Source: an uncultured Cohaesibacter sp. (GTDB lineage: Bacteria; Pseudomonadota; Alphaproteobacteria; Rhizobiales; Cohaesibacteraceae). From it: a stretch of 64,000 bases of DNA. The stretch is from positions 62,001 through 126,000 of the forward strand of contig NZ_OY759863.1 of the NCBI RefSeq assembly GCF_963662805.1, read 5' to 3'. The notes under the pieces were generated by a model, which saw only the letters and a list, made by a program, of their open reading frames with translations, was not told the origin of the DNA and ran no database searches. This document shows positions 1-9,180 of this stretch, piece after piece. The translations under genes were made by a program, and so were the position numbers. The first letter of the stretch is position 1, and the number at the start of each line of letters is the position of its first letter.

Positions 1-3000
1 GTCTTCAATCCCTTGGGATCAAGGAAGGATGGCTCGATGGTGAATTTGGTCTCTGGTGTGGTCCCGGCCTGACCGAAGAAGGCCTCTTGAATGAGTTTGG
101 CGCGGGATAACTGCGACAGGCCATCACGCGACAGGCCAAGGGCCGCATTCTGCACCGAGGACTCGACATATTGCCGGCCACGGTAGGTGGTGAAGGGCTT
201 GAGATAGTCGTTCACGAAGGTGTCGATGAGGCCAGATGGACGGAAGAGTTCCGAGAAATCATCAAGCGAGACATCCTGTTGCGAGCCGAGCGAGAAGGGA
301 TAGCGATCAGCCAATATTGAATTACACACGGGCAGAACGTCCTGTTTCCAGCGCTCGTTCACATACTGATAGCTTTCACGCATCATCAGCTGCCAGTTAC
401 GATCAACGATGTAATTGACCATGGAGCGGATGGGTTCGGGCTTGGTGGCTGCGGACGCGCGCAGTTTGGTGACACTGTCCTGTGTCGGCTGGTTGGCCCG
501 CTGGGAGACGATCTCGAAGGCCGCCCCAGACGGCTGCGGTGCGGTCACGACGCTGTTGAGTGTGCCATAGAGATCGCCGAACAGCTGCTGGATTTCGAGC
601 AGGGTCCCGGTGTTGCGTGAGGTGTCGAGCAGGCTGACAAGGGGAGTGAAGGCCTCGCCGATGGTCTGGCCGGGCCAGACAGAGCTGCCGAATGCGGTGG
701 CAACGGCGGTTTCAGCCAACGCATCCTTGACGTTGCCGAGCACGTTTCCAGCACCCGGAACCGCCGGGGCTGCGCCATTGACATTCTGGTTCGACCCGGG
801 AAGCGGGATCTCGGTGTTTTCCTTGAGCTTGTTCAACAGGTTCGTCAGGGGCGACTGTGGCTGAGACAGCTCCTGCAGCACGATCTGCCCGCGACCGAGG
901 GTCTCGAATTCGATGACCTGAACGCTGGTCACCGCGTCATTCCAAGCCTTGATATAGTCTTTCACGTAGAGATCGGTCACCTGCCGCGCGATGCGATCAT
1001 AGGCATCGCCAGTCAGGTTGTTGTCCCCCAGCACCCAGTCGTTACCGGTGGTGCTGTTCACATAGTCGGGAAGCTGTTTGACGAAGATGTCGTAAAAGCC
1101 ACTCTTAGTGTAGAAACCGGGAACAATGCTTGGCGCACCGCCGCCGGTCTGGCCCACCTTGAGGGTCCCTGCTCCCAGCAATCCGGTGATGTTGATGGCG
1201 GGCACCTGAAAGCGTTCCCGCGCGTCATAGACCATGCGCTGATAGATGTCCTGAGCCTGTGGCGTCTGGGACAATTTGCTTCGTGCAGTCTGGATCGTAC
1301 CGAAATCACTTTCCTCGGACTTAGGCAGGATCTGCGCAAGGCGTCTCGTATGCTCGTTCATCCGGTCCTTCTGATCGGAATTGAGCGCAAAGACAGCCTC
1401 GGACTGGCGATCGAATTCCTTCTGCACCGTCGTCGCGGAATAGTTCCGACCGGAGGTCAGCATCAGATAAGCCTCAAGCTGTTCTCGCAGCAGAAGGTTG
1501 TTGGAATTGGCCGAGCTAGAAAGCAGCTGGATCTGGTTCTGGATGCGGCCCCGCATGGTGGTCAGCAGATACTTGTCGAGCACCGTGTCGTAGGTGGCCT
1601 CAGCCGCGTCCGACAATTCAGGGCGCGCGTCGATGCCGAACATATTGAAGTTGATGCCGCCCGGAACGGACACCATTTCCCTCAGCTTGTAGGTGGCATC
1701 CAGAGCCGGAAGGATGGTTGGCAGTGTCCTCTGCCGGTCGGCATCTTCAAGGGTTGCCTTGACGGTCTGGACCTGTTCTTCGGATTCGTGGATCAGCTCT
1801 AGTGAGGATTGCAGCCCCCAGAGCCAATAGCCCGCAATACCAAGACTGATCAGCGCAACCGCCGCATAGCCAGCCACATAGAGCGACGCGAGGCGTCGTT
1901 CCAATTTGGCATTCTGGCCGACGAGATTCTGCTCGCGGAAAATGATGTCCGTGAGCAGGCGCTTGATGAAGTAGGCCTTTTCCTTGCCGGAGAAACCGAT
2001 CTGCTGGGTCGGGGCAAGGGCAAAACTGCGGCTCATTGACCCCAGTAGGCGGTCAAAGGGCGTGCCTTCTTGCGTACCAGAGGTGAAATAGATCCCCCTC
2101 AGAAGGGGCTGAGCCTCATAGCGGTTGATGCGGAAGACATCCTGAATGAAGGTGCGCAGCACCGGAGCCATGGCGCCGAATTCGTGGGGGAAACCATAAA
2201 TCTTGCAGCGGAGCGAATTGCTCTTCTCGGCGGCCAGCTTGCTCGGCAGCTGTTTTTCGAGCCGACCGATCAACTCGAGAAATTCCCGTTCGAACTCGTG
2301 GCCATAGGTCATCTGCTGATCGTTGAACGGCAGCGTAACTCCCCAGACCTGCTCGCGTTCATTTTCGGAGATTTCCTCGAAATATTCCTGAAAACCGGCG
2401 ATGAGGTCGCACTTGGTGAAGACCAGATAAACAGGCAGGCGCATCTCGAACATGCGATGCAGTTCGCGCAGGCGCTGACGCAAGGTATCGGCGAGCTGCT
2501 GGCGCTCATCAGGAGAGCCCAGCGCCAGATCCTCGATGCTGACGGCCAGCATGAGGCCGTTGATCGGACGGCGCTTTCTTTGCTCCTTGAGAAGCGCAAG
2601 AAAGCCGTTCCATGCAGCGGCATCAAGACCCTGATTGACATCCTGCGTGGTGTAGCGACCAGCGGTGTCGATCATGATGGCTTCGTTGGAAATCCACCAA
2701 TCGCAGCTCCGTGTCCCGCCGATGCCTTGCAGAGCGTTTTTCCCGACCCCATCGGAGAGCGGGAAATCAAGGCCGGAATTCTGCAGGATCGTCGTCTTGC
2801 CGGTCCCCGGAGGGCCGATGATGATGTACCAAGGCAACTGGAACAGATAATTGCGCCGTTTCTTACCATCGAGTGGGTTTTCGCGAAGAAGCTCCATGGT
2901 TTCTTCGAAGCGCTCGCGGATATGGGCGACTTCATCGGCGCTGTAGTCACCACCCATGGAAACCAGCTCGTCATTGGCCAGCATGGAATTGATGAGTTTG

Positions 3001-3227
3001 GCATTGGCGCGGCGCACCAGCAGGTGCCGGATGAAGGTGATGACGAAATAGGCGACGACGATGCCGATGCTGATGCCAAGGCGCAAGGTGTCCTTTTCGA
3101 ACGGCACCGAGCCGTTGATCGCGATCATCTGGCCGAAGAAATAGAAGACGGCACTGAGCGCGATCAGCAGGATCAGAATGAGTATGCTCGAGGGTCGGAA
3201 CAGATTGGCAAAATAGGCTTTGATCAT
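1..3227 (-). CDS. tssM: T6SS membrane-complex protein TssM (IcmF family), C-terminus cut by window edge
   Basis: Inner-membrane scaffold of the T6SS envelope complex, which with TssL and TssJ anchors the baseplate and spans the periplasm. An open frame of about 1075 codons begins at the ATG at 3227 and continues without stop to base 1, so the C-terminus is missing. Visible: two N-terminal membrane segments (about residues 13-33 and 51-69), a cytoplasmic NTPase domain with Walker A GPPGTGKTT (about 138-146) and a DTAG motif shortly after, then a third membrane segment near residue 435 leading into the periplasmic domain. It starts 7 nt after the tssL stop as the last visible gene of the operon. 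Family length is about 1100-1200, so only the end should be absent. Assignment is secure; NTPase activity is not essential in all systems. Confidence 0.96.
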   Translation of the reverse strand, partial: MIKAYFANLFRPSSILILILLIALSAVFYFFGQMIAINGSVPFEKDTLRLGISIGIVVAYFVITFIRHLLVRRANAKLINSMLANDELVSMGGDYSADEVAHIRERFEETMELLRENPLDGKKRRNYLFQLPWYIIIGPPGTGKTTILQNSGLDFPLSDGVGKNALQGIGGTRSCDWWISNEAIMIDTAGRYTTQDVNQGLDAAAWNGFLALLKEQRKRRPINGLMLAVSIEDLALGSPDERQQLADTLRQRLRELHRMFEMRLPVYLVFTKCDLIAGFQEYFEEISENEREQVWGVTLPFNDQQMTYGHEFEREFLELIGRLEKQLPSKLAAEKSNSLRCKIYGFPHEFGAMAPVLRTFIQDVFRINRYEAQPLLRGIYFTSGTQEGTPFDRLLGSMSRSFALAPTQQIGFSGKEKAYFIKRLLTDIIFREQNLVGQNAKLERRLASLYVAGYAAVALISLGIAGYWLWGLQSSLELIHESEEQVQTVKATLEDADRQRTLPTILPALDATYKLREMVSVPGGINFNMFGIDARPELSDAAEATYDTVLDKYLLTTMRGRIQNQIQLLSSSANSNNLLLREQLEAYLMLTSGRNYSATTVQKEFDRQSEAVFALNSDQKDRMNEHTRRLAQILPKSEESDFGTIQTARSKLSQTPQAQDIYQRMVYDARERFQVPAINITGLLGAGTLKVGQTGGGAPSIVPGFYTKSGFYDIFVKQLPDYVNSTTGNDWVLGDNNLTGDAYDRIARQVTDLYVKDYIKAWNDAVTSVQVIEFETLGRGQIVLQELSQPQSPLTNLLNKLKENTEIPLPGSNQNVNGAAPAVPGAGNVLGNVKDALAETAVATAFGSSVWPGQTIGEAFTPLVSLLDTSRNTGTLLEIQQLFGDLYGTLNSVVTAPQPSGAAFEIVSQRANQPTQDSVTKLRASAATKPEPIRSMVNYIVDRNWQLMMRESYQYVNERWKQDVLPVCNSILADRYPFSLGSQQDVSLDDFSELFRPSGLIDTFVNDYLKPFTTYRGRQYVESSVQNAALGLSRDGLSQLSRAKLIQEAFFGQAGTTPETKFTIEPSFLDPKGLK

Positions 3228-3234
3228 CGTCTTG

Positions 3235-4122
3235 TTATCCGTTCACCAGCGACCTGATTTCATTCGCAGCTGGCTCAAGCGCGGCGGACAGGACAAATTC
3301 AGCATAAAAATGGACAAACAACAGGGCAACGACAGCAAGGCCAACAACCATCCACATGGAGAGGAATGACCGCATGTGACGCCCGCCAATGGCGGCAGTG
3401 GTGAGCCGTGCGAGTGGCTCGGTCGTCTCGATCTGAGAATTGCGTTTGATAATCTTGGAAAGCTCATTGCGCAGATCTTCAAGCTGATTGCGGCCGTCCT
3501 GCTGCACCCGGAACCGGCCTTCGAACCCGAGCATCAGGCAGGCATGCAGGAGGATCAGCACCGGCAGTTTCTTGCGGGCGTCCTTGCGTAGCTTGTCGAG
3601 GATGACAAACACCTTCTCGCCGCCCCAGGTCTCGTTGTGATACTGGTTGATGAGACTGTTGGAACTCCAGACGCTGCGGCTACCCCATGGTTTCATCAAG
3701 ACCGTCTCATCGACAGTTGCGCAAAGGATATAGCGGGCGGCGATGATGTCACCCGTCTCACAGCCTGCGGCCTGAGCTGCGGTCTGGAAGCGATCAATCT
3801 CTTCGACAACCTGATGGCGCAGAGCCGTGACATCGGCTTCTTCCTCGGAATTTCTAAGCTGCGCCACAATGATCAGGATGGGCGCGGCAAGGCGTACCAA
3901 TGTTCGCTCGGGTAAGGTGTCGAGCTTCTGGACGATGTTGGCCGCATTCTGCAAGACACCGCCTTCGATAGCGGCAGGTGCCTTGGGTGCACGCGGCTCA
4001 GACTGAACAAGGATCGGCGGCTCGTCACCATTGGCATCATTCTGGGCAAGCGATGTGCGAGCCCTCGGACTGAGCCAATCGAAGCGTGTCGGTTGTTCGA
4101 AATCGTCCTCTTCGCCACTCAT
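3235..4122 (-). CDS. tssL: T6SS membrane-complex protein TssL (DotU/IcmH family)
   Basis: Inner-membrane partner of TssM. The 295-residue product has an N-terminal cytoplasmic DotU domain (about residues 60-245; contains CATVDETVL and PWG motifs typical of the family) and a single C-terminal membrane segment at about 256-278, the tail-anchored layout expected for TssL. No peptidoglycan-binding OmpA-like extension follows, so cell-wall anchoring must come from another protein or from TssM/TssJ. The ATG at 4122 overlaps the tssK stop by 4 nt (ATGA), indicating translational coupling. The first 45 residues are charged and look disordered. Confidence 0.96.
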   Translation of the reverse strand: MSGEEDDFEQPTRFDWLSPRARTSLAQNDANGDEPPILVQSEPRAPKAPAAIEGGVLQNAANIVQKLDTLPERTLVRLAAPILIIVAQLRNSEEEADVTALRHQVVEEIDRFQTAAQAAGCETGDIIAARYILCATVDETVLMKPWGSRSVWSSNSLINQYHNETWGGEKVFVILDKLRKDARKKLPVLILLHACLMLGFEGRFRVQQDGRNQLEDLRNELSKIIKRNSQIETTEPLARLTTAAIGGRHMRSFLSMWMVVGLAVVALLFVHFYAEFVLSAALEPAANEIRSLVNG

Positions 4123-5459
4123 TTTGCAGTCCCTTTTTGAATGGCCCAGAGTTCAAGGTTCAAGCCCGGATAGTCGCCACTGACGTGAATGGCTGCGGCA
4201 ACAGACTCGACCATTTGCGCCCACAGTGCATTTTTGGAGTCGAGCTCAAAATAGACCGCATTCTGGATGAAGGGAATTTCTCGCGGCGCCACAGAGAGCG
4301 GTGCGATAGAGATCCCGGGCAATTGCAGGTTCACCAGATCCTTGATCTGTTCGGCCGGGCCGATTTTTGCCTGAATGGGCAGCCGTTGGCGGATCGTCTC
4401 AAGCGCGACATTGGCCTGCGCAATCAGCACCACACGACGATCAAGCAGCGTCATGCGATCCTCGATTTCACCGATCCAGATGCCATAGCCACGTTCGGTC
4501 AACGGGATAGAGACAGCATTCTGCTCGACGATTACGCTGAGCAGATTGCGCAATTCGGCGAGGATGGGTGCAAAGGTGCCGCGCAGGTCCGTATGAACAT
4601 ATTTCGGCATGTCCTTGGACCGGCGATTGCTGGCAGCATAGGCAGACAGTTCGCCGACCATGCCGATGCAATTGCGGTAGATTTCCTCGCAAGAATGATA
4701 GCCGGCCTCGATCATGTGCGAGAAGACCAGCTCATTGCGGTTGACGGCCCCAAGCAGCATCAGGTCGAGCATCCCAGACCGGTTGTCGCCGCCCTGCCCC
4801 ATGACGGCTGATGCCAGCGATTGGGAGCGCAGGCGCAACAGGCCCCTGATCTCTTCAAGGATAGACAGGAAGCGCTTCGAGGCCCCGGAGCGAAGCAGAG
4901 GCGGAATGAAGCTTTCGACCAGCGTGATCTTGCCCTGAGCATCGACTGTGTCGATTTCGGCGATCTGGAGAGAAACCTCATCATCGAGGCTTTCTCCTTC
5001 GAGCAGGATGCGCATGTTGAGCGCTCCGAGCAGGATGTCCTGTTCAGGGCGGCCACTCTCGATTGTATCGCTGAGGTTGGAGCTGACCTTGAGATAGCGG
5101 CGGCTCGGGTTCTCGTTGTCCGACAGTTCCGAATGGCCAAGGGAGTGCATGGCGATGGCCAGATAGACCTTCTTGCCCTGATCTTCGAGAGTGATCTGTC
5201 GCGCCTTGGGACCGGGCGTGCCCGTCTTGTCATCGCAGACGCTGCCGTCGGGGAAAATCAGATCGAAAGCGGAGAGCTTGATTTGCCCCAACCCCAGAGC
5301 AGCAGCATCAAAGGCCAGATCCCTGATCCCCCAAGGAAAGGGAACGAGGCCGGCAACCCGATGCTCCAGACCGGATTCAATCCAGCGATCCTGCTGCTGG
5401 AGATGCTGAGGACGCAAGAACATGCCTTCCAGCCAAAGTGGTTTTCCCGTCGTGAACAC
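4119..5459 (-). CDS. tssK: T6SS baseplate protein TssK
   Basis: Trimeric baseplate component that links the TssEFG wedges to the TssL/TssM membrane complex. The 446-residue product opens with the hallmark stretch KPLWLEGMFLRPQHLQQQD, which defines the family, and keeps the normal length. The start is the GTG at 5459, preceded at good spacing by AGGGAG (on the minus strand, about 5466-5471); an ATG start would remove the conserved N-terminus. It lies between tssJ (81-nt gap) and tssL (4-nt overlap). Nothing unusual apart from the GTG start. Confidence 0.96.
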   Translation of the reverse strand: MFTTGKPLWLEGMFLRPQHLQQQDRWIESGLEHRVAGLVPFPWGIRDLAFDAAALGLGQIKLSAFDLIFPDGSVCDDKTGTPGPKARQITLEDQGKKVYLAIAMHSLGHSELSDNENPSRRYLKVSSNLSDTIESGRPEQDILLGALNMRILLEGESLDDEVSLQIAEIDTVDAQGKITLVESFIPPLLRSGASKRFLSILEEIRGLLRLRSQSLASAVMGQGGDNRSGMLDLMLLGAVNRNELVFSHMIEAGYHSCEEIYRNCIGMVGELSAYAASNRRSKDMPKYVHTDLRGTFAPILAELRNLLSVIVEQNAVSIPLTERGYGIWIGEIEDRMTLLDRRVVLIAQANVALETIRQRLPIQAKIGPAEQIKDLVNLQLPGISIAPLSVAPREIPFIQNAVYFELDSKNALWAQMVESVAAAIHVSGDYPGLNLELWAIQKGTAK

Positions 5460-5540
5460 CTGCTACTCCCTGCTGGTCAAATGGGTCTTGTTTTGGAATG
5501 GTCTGAAGTTTAGTCAGATCCGACGTCAGCTGGAAAGCCT

Positions 5541-6032
5541 TCAGAAGCTCAGTCCCATCACTGATCGTTTAAGTTCTTGTATTGTTACGGAAATGCCCGT
5601 CAAATTGATCAAAAGCTTGACGTCGTCACCCTGTTCCAGCTGGAATGACGTGCGCCATTGAGCCTTATCGATTTCCCTGAAACCGACTACAACGCCAAGG
5701 TGAGTCGCCTCGGAGGAAATGTCGGACTCATATTCCTTTGTCGATCCGGGCGTCATTTCATACTCGCGGCTGGCAAGCAGATCGGCGCCAAGCGTCGCCG
5801 TTTCATCGTCAAAATCGAAGAAGTCGGCGTTGTTGAAGGCCTTCACACCCTTGAGTTCGTAAATACGAACGACCACCGGAGACGGCGTACCTTCCTCATT
5901 GGGGTTGATCGCAGCGGCGGCCTGAATGGTCACGGCGGCGGGCGTCGGATCGGGCGTGCTCGTGCAACCGGTCGCGATGAGCAGCATCGCAATGCCAAAT
6001 GTTGCCGAAAGGGCTCGGATGAGATTTGTCAT
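5541..6032 (-). CDS. tssJ: T6SS outer-membrane lipoprotein TssJ
   Basis: Outer-membrane lipoprotein that caps the TssM periplasmic domain. The 163-residue product has a lipoprotein signal peptide with lipobox ending at Cys23 (sequence IATGC), an Ala/Pro-rich spacer, and the beta-sandwich domain with the family signature VVVRIYELKG and NADFFD. Residue +2 after the cysteine is Thr, not Asp, compatible with Lol export to the outer membrane. Its ATG overlaps the tagH stop by 4 nt. Length is typical. Confidence 0.95.
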   Translation of the reverse strand: MTNLIRALSATFGIAMLLIATGCTSTPDPTPAAVTIQAAAAINPNEEGTPSPVVVRIYELKGVKAFNNADFFDFDDETATLGADLLASREYEMTPGSTKEYESDISSEATHLGVVVGFREIDKAQWRTSFQLEQGDDVKLLINLTGISVTIQELKRSVMGLSF

Positions 6033-8011
6033 TGGTTCTTCTCCCGTCGTTCGGAAGCCATTTTTCGGGCGAATTCTTCTTCTGCCTGCGCAAATGCCTC
6101 GGAAATGATCTGGCGAGCCAGTCCGTCGATGCGGCCGCTCAGCCGTTCATGCTGTTCGACATACATGGCCCATTCGGACTTGCCGACACCGAGGCCGCGA
6201 ATGCGACCGCCCTGCTGTTCGATCTGATAGGTAATGGCTTCGGGTGAGAGCTGGTCGAACAGGAGTTTGATGGCCTTCTGCATCGCGGACATGGTAAGCA
6301 TCGTGTGCTGCTGCAAATCCTCAAAGGCTTCGTTCACCGCCTGAGGCGGCGACAGATAGCCACCCTTGCGCGTAAGGAACATCTCGTCGAGCGCCAGCTC
6401 GGAAATTCGGAAATGCTTGAATGGATTGTTGTCTTCAGGCCGGATCTGGGTCTCGTCCATCCTAAATTCAGACTTCACCATCTTGCGGGCGGACAACAGA
6501 AGGATCAGCCCCTTGGCTGTCTCCCGGATCATGCGACCGGCATCGAGCATCACGTCGTTGCGCTGGGTCGATGACAGATCGACGTCGGGAAAGCCCAGCG
6601 CCGAGAAGAACAGAGACAGAGCTTGCTCATCCAGAGGATCGGCGGCACCTGGCTTGGCGGAGGCTTGGGTTGGTGCGGCGCTTTGTGCCCCCTCAGTCGG
6701 GGCCTGTTGGCTGGTGCCGGTGGAGGCCATCGGCGGCATACCATCCCAAGGAGCGTTCGCGCTCGCCACTCCAACACCCGGCACGACCTGATTGGCCTCG
6801 GGCAGTACCGGAGCATGAGCGGTGTTGGCGCTTTTGGCCTTGAGAGCTGCAGCCCGTTCGGCGCGCCGTGCCATCATGGCATCCATGGGATCGGACACTT
6901 CGGCGGGCTTTGCCGCCCCCCCATCGGTCCCGGGCTCAGGAATGTGCATCAGATCGGCCGACATGGATGGCGGCAGACCGGAGGGCGACCCGACTGGGCT
7001 TTGGGGGACGGCTGGCGGAGGCGTTTGAGAAGCGCGCTTTGAAGATCCGAGCACTGAAAGGAAATCAAAGTCGTCAGGTATCGCCGGACCGGCAGATGCC
7101 TGCGGTGCAGGCTGTGGCGCTGCTGGCGGGATTGGATCAACGGCTGGTGGTGGCGGTGCAAACGCGGCCGGAGCTCCAAGGGGCGGCTCGATATGGCCTT
7201 TTGGCGGGGGAGACATCTCCTCCTGTCCATTGCCAAGCAGGTTCGCCAGACGCGCGATATCATCAGCTTCTGCAGCGTTGGGCTCCATTCGCTCAGAAAT
7301 AGGCATGGGCGCAGCAGGTGCAGGTGGCCGTGCCGTTACGTTTGGCGCGACGCTCGGACCGGTGGACCGCTGTTCGGGGACGACCACATCTGGAGCGGCG
7401 CTGAGAGACGGTGCCCGGTGCGCATTCTGATGATCGGAATAGGACGGCCCTGCCCCCCAGTCTGGCTGACCCATCGGCGCTCCGGGGAAGCCCTTACTTC
7501 CACCCAATGACGGGTTAGGCCCTGAATCGTCATCGAAATAGGCGAGCGGATCATTGGCGCGATCAGCGTCCAGATCCACTGGCGCGGGACGCATGTCCGC
7601 TTGCTTTGGATTTGGCTGGCGTCGTGGGGTCAGAAGATCGGTCAGGGACGCTTCATGGCGCTCCTGCGGAACGGACACCGAGGGTGCCTTGGGATGCTCC
7701 GCGGCTCCCTCGAGGCTGGCGAGGATCAGGTAGCGGCCCGCAAAGAACTTCATGCCCGGCTCGATCAAAACCGAGTTACCGCGTCCGATAGGCTTCTGAT
7801 CGCCATCGAGATAGATGCCGTTGGTGCTTTCATCCTTGAGGTAGAACTGGCCGTCCGAATGGGAAATCCGTCCATGCAGGGAAGACAGAATCCGATCCGT
7901 ATCAGGCAGGACCCAATCGCATTTCTTCGAACGTCCGAACACGCCGCCAGCGCTGTCAAAGTCATGCCCGTCTACGCTATCATTTCCGACAAGGGCCAAT
8001 TTCAGCTTCAT
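6029..8011 (-). CDS. tagH: T6SS FHA-domain scaffold protein TagH (Fha/ImpI-like)
   Basis: Phosphothreonine-reading scaffold of the T6SS threonine-phosphorylation pathway. Domains: an N-terminal FHA fold (residues 1-100; FGRSKKCDWVL, SSLHGRISH and STNGIYLDG are the canonical phosphopeptide-binding loops), a long Pro/Ala-rich, presumably disordered linker (about 100-465), and the C-terminal type VI FHA-associated domain (about 465-655). In other systems (Pseudomonas Fha1, Agrobacterium Fha/TssL) a PpkA-type kinase creates the phosphothreonine ligand or partner; here the candidate kinase is encoded at 17942-19441. The gene sits 2 nt after tssG and overlaps tssJ by 4 nt. The linker is longer than usual. 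Confidence 0.93.
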   Translation of the reverse strand: MKLKLALVGNDSVDGHDFDSAGGVFGRSKKCDWVLPDTDRILSSLHGRISHSDGQFYLKDESTNGIYLDGDQKPIGRGNSVLIEPGMKFFAGRYLILASLEGAAEHPKAPSVSVPQERHEASLTDLLTPRRQPNPKQADMRPAPVDLDADRANDPLAYFDDDSGPNPSLGGSKGFPGAPMGQPDWGAGPSYSDHQNAHRAPSLSAAPDVVVPEQRSTGPSVAPNVTARPPAPAAPMPISERMEPNAAEADDIARLANLLGNGQEEMSPPPKGHIEPPLGAPAAFAPPPPAVDPIPPAAPQPAPQASAGPAIPDDFDFLSVLGSSKRASQTPPPAVPQSPVGSPSGLPPSMSADLMHIPEPGTDGGAAKPAEVSDPMDAMMARRAERAAALKAKSANTAHAPVLPEANQVVPGVGVASANAPWDGMPPMASTGTSQQAPTEGAQSAAPTQASAKPGAADPLDEQALSLFFSALGFPDVDLSSTQRNDVMLDAGRMIRETAKGLILLLSARKMVKSEFRMDETQIRPEDNNPFKHFRISELALDEMFLTRKGGYLSPPQAVNEAFEDLQQHTMLTMSAMQKAIKLLFDQLSPEAITYQIEQQGGRIRGLGVGKSEWAMYVEQHERLSGRIDGLARQIISEAFAQAEEEFARKMASERREKNQ

Positions 8012-8013
8012 TG

Positions 8014-9180
8014 TTAGGAATCCGTTGGGTTTGCCTGCATATCCCGCTGAGCACCAGTCTGGCTGGTCTGCTTTAATTCTTTGTGAAGGTTTGCGGTATC
8101 CGGTGTTACTAGTTGTGCGATTTCGTGCTCATTCAGTGGAGAAAGACGTATCTCGTTTTCCAGCCTTGAGGCATCTCCCCCGGACAACCAGCAGGACCAC
8201 CCAAGTCGTCCACTCCCAAGCCGCATCGAGGGAATCGTTTCCTTACGGTAGACGAAACAGATCTCCCAATCGAGTGGGTCCCTGTTGATCATCAGGATCA
8301 GCTCCTGCAACTGCTGATGATAGACCCCATCGGGCAGGAACTGGCGCAGAGTCTCATAGCCTTCCGCGTCGATTTTGACCGTGAACTTGCCAAGATCGTC
8401 CAGCAGGCTTTCGCCAAGCAGGACCTCTTCGCCAAGGCGGCAATTGGCGACGCCGAGCTGGCACTGCGCCTCTTCTTCGATCATCACGCGGCGTTCGGTG
8501 AATTCCTCAACCCGGCAGCGCAAACCGAAGAAACTCGACAGCACGGAAGCCATGACCTGTGCGGAGTTGGAATATTGCGACAACAGGCCGATGTGGGGCA
8601 GCAGCGCGGAACGCGAAATGTGGCCGACTTCCTTGCGATCCTCGAGCGGGAAGCCGCAAAGCGCCAGAAATCTCTGCGACAGGGCATCGATCCCACCGGC
8701 TTCATAGCGCAGATAATAACGGTTCTTGCGCCAGATGACGTGCATCATGGATATAAGCCGGTGGTTGAAGATATCGAGCAGATCCTCAACCGCAGACGGC
8801 ACGTCGTCGGACTCGATGATACGCTCTGTGTAATAGGGTGGTAGCGGTGACGCCGGGCCATAAAGGCCAAAGAAATTAACGCGCAGTTCCAGATAGTTGC
8901 CGCTCTCGTCATAGCGAACCGAAGACATGTCTCCGGGTCCGAAGCTCAAGGAGCGGCTGGCACGGAAGCGGATATATTCGTGCTCTCCGCGAAGATCGAG
9001 ATCGGCCTCAAGGGCTGAGCCGTTGAGAATTTCGATCAGCGAGACCAGCTGATGAAAGCGGATCTTCGTCAGCCCGACCAGATCTCCCGGCTCGATGTCA
9101 GCCAAAGCAGCCCTGCTGCCGTCAGACTGGGCCTGAAGCACGGACAGGACGTTGAATTGACTGTCGATCTGATCGGTCAC
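8014..9180 (-). CDS. tssG: T6SS baseplate protein TssG
   Basis: Baseplate wedge protein that joins two TssF copies and TssK. The product (388 residues from the GTG at 9180) shows the family pattern: RFRASRSLSFGPGD near residue 75, then a GLYGPASPLPPYYTE motif diagnostic for TssG/ImpH. The GTG is preferred because it overlaps the tssF stop in a GTGA arrangement and has GGGGGAGG upstream; an in-frame ATG at 9201 would add 7 residues (MGGGQHV) inside tssF. It ends 2 nt before tagH. Confidence 0.94.
   Translation of the reverse strand: MTDQIDSQFNVLSVLQAQSDGSRAALADIEPGDLVGLTKIRFHQLVSLIEILNGSALEADLDLRGEHEYIRFRASRSLSFGPGDMSSVRYDESGNYLELRVNFFGLYGPASPLPPYYTERIIESDDVPSAVEDLLDIFNHRLISMMHVIWRKNRYYLRYEAGGIDALSQRFLALCGFPLEDRKEVGHISRSALLPHIGLLSQYSNSAQVMASVLSSFFGLRCRVEEFTERRVMIEEEAQCQLGVANCRLGEEVLLGESLLDDLGKFTVKIDAEGYETLRQFLPDGVYHQQLQELILMINRDPLDWEICFVYRKETIPSMRLGSGRLGWSCWLSGGDASRLENEIRLSPLNEHEIAQLVTPDTANLHKELKQTSQTGAQRDMQANPTDS

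Noticed and set aside
2070..3257. Long plus-strand open frame of 395 codons
   Set aside because: Lies antisense to tssM, whose minus-strand product has clear IcmF motifs; the plus frame has no family features. It is a shadow of high-GC coding sequence.
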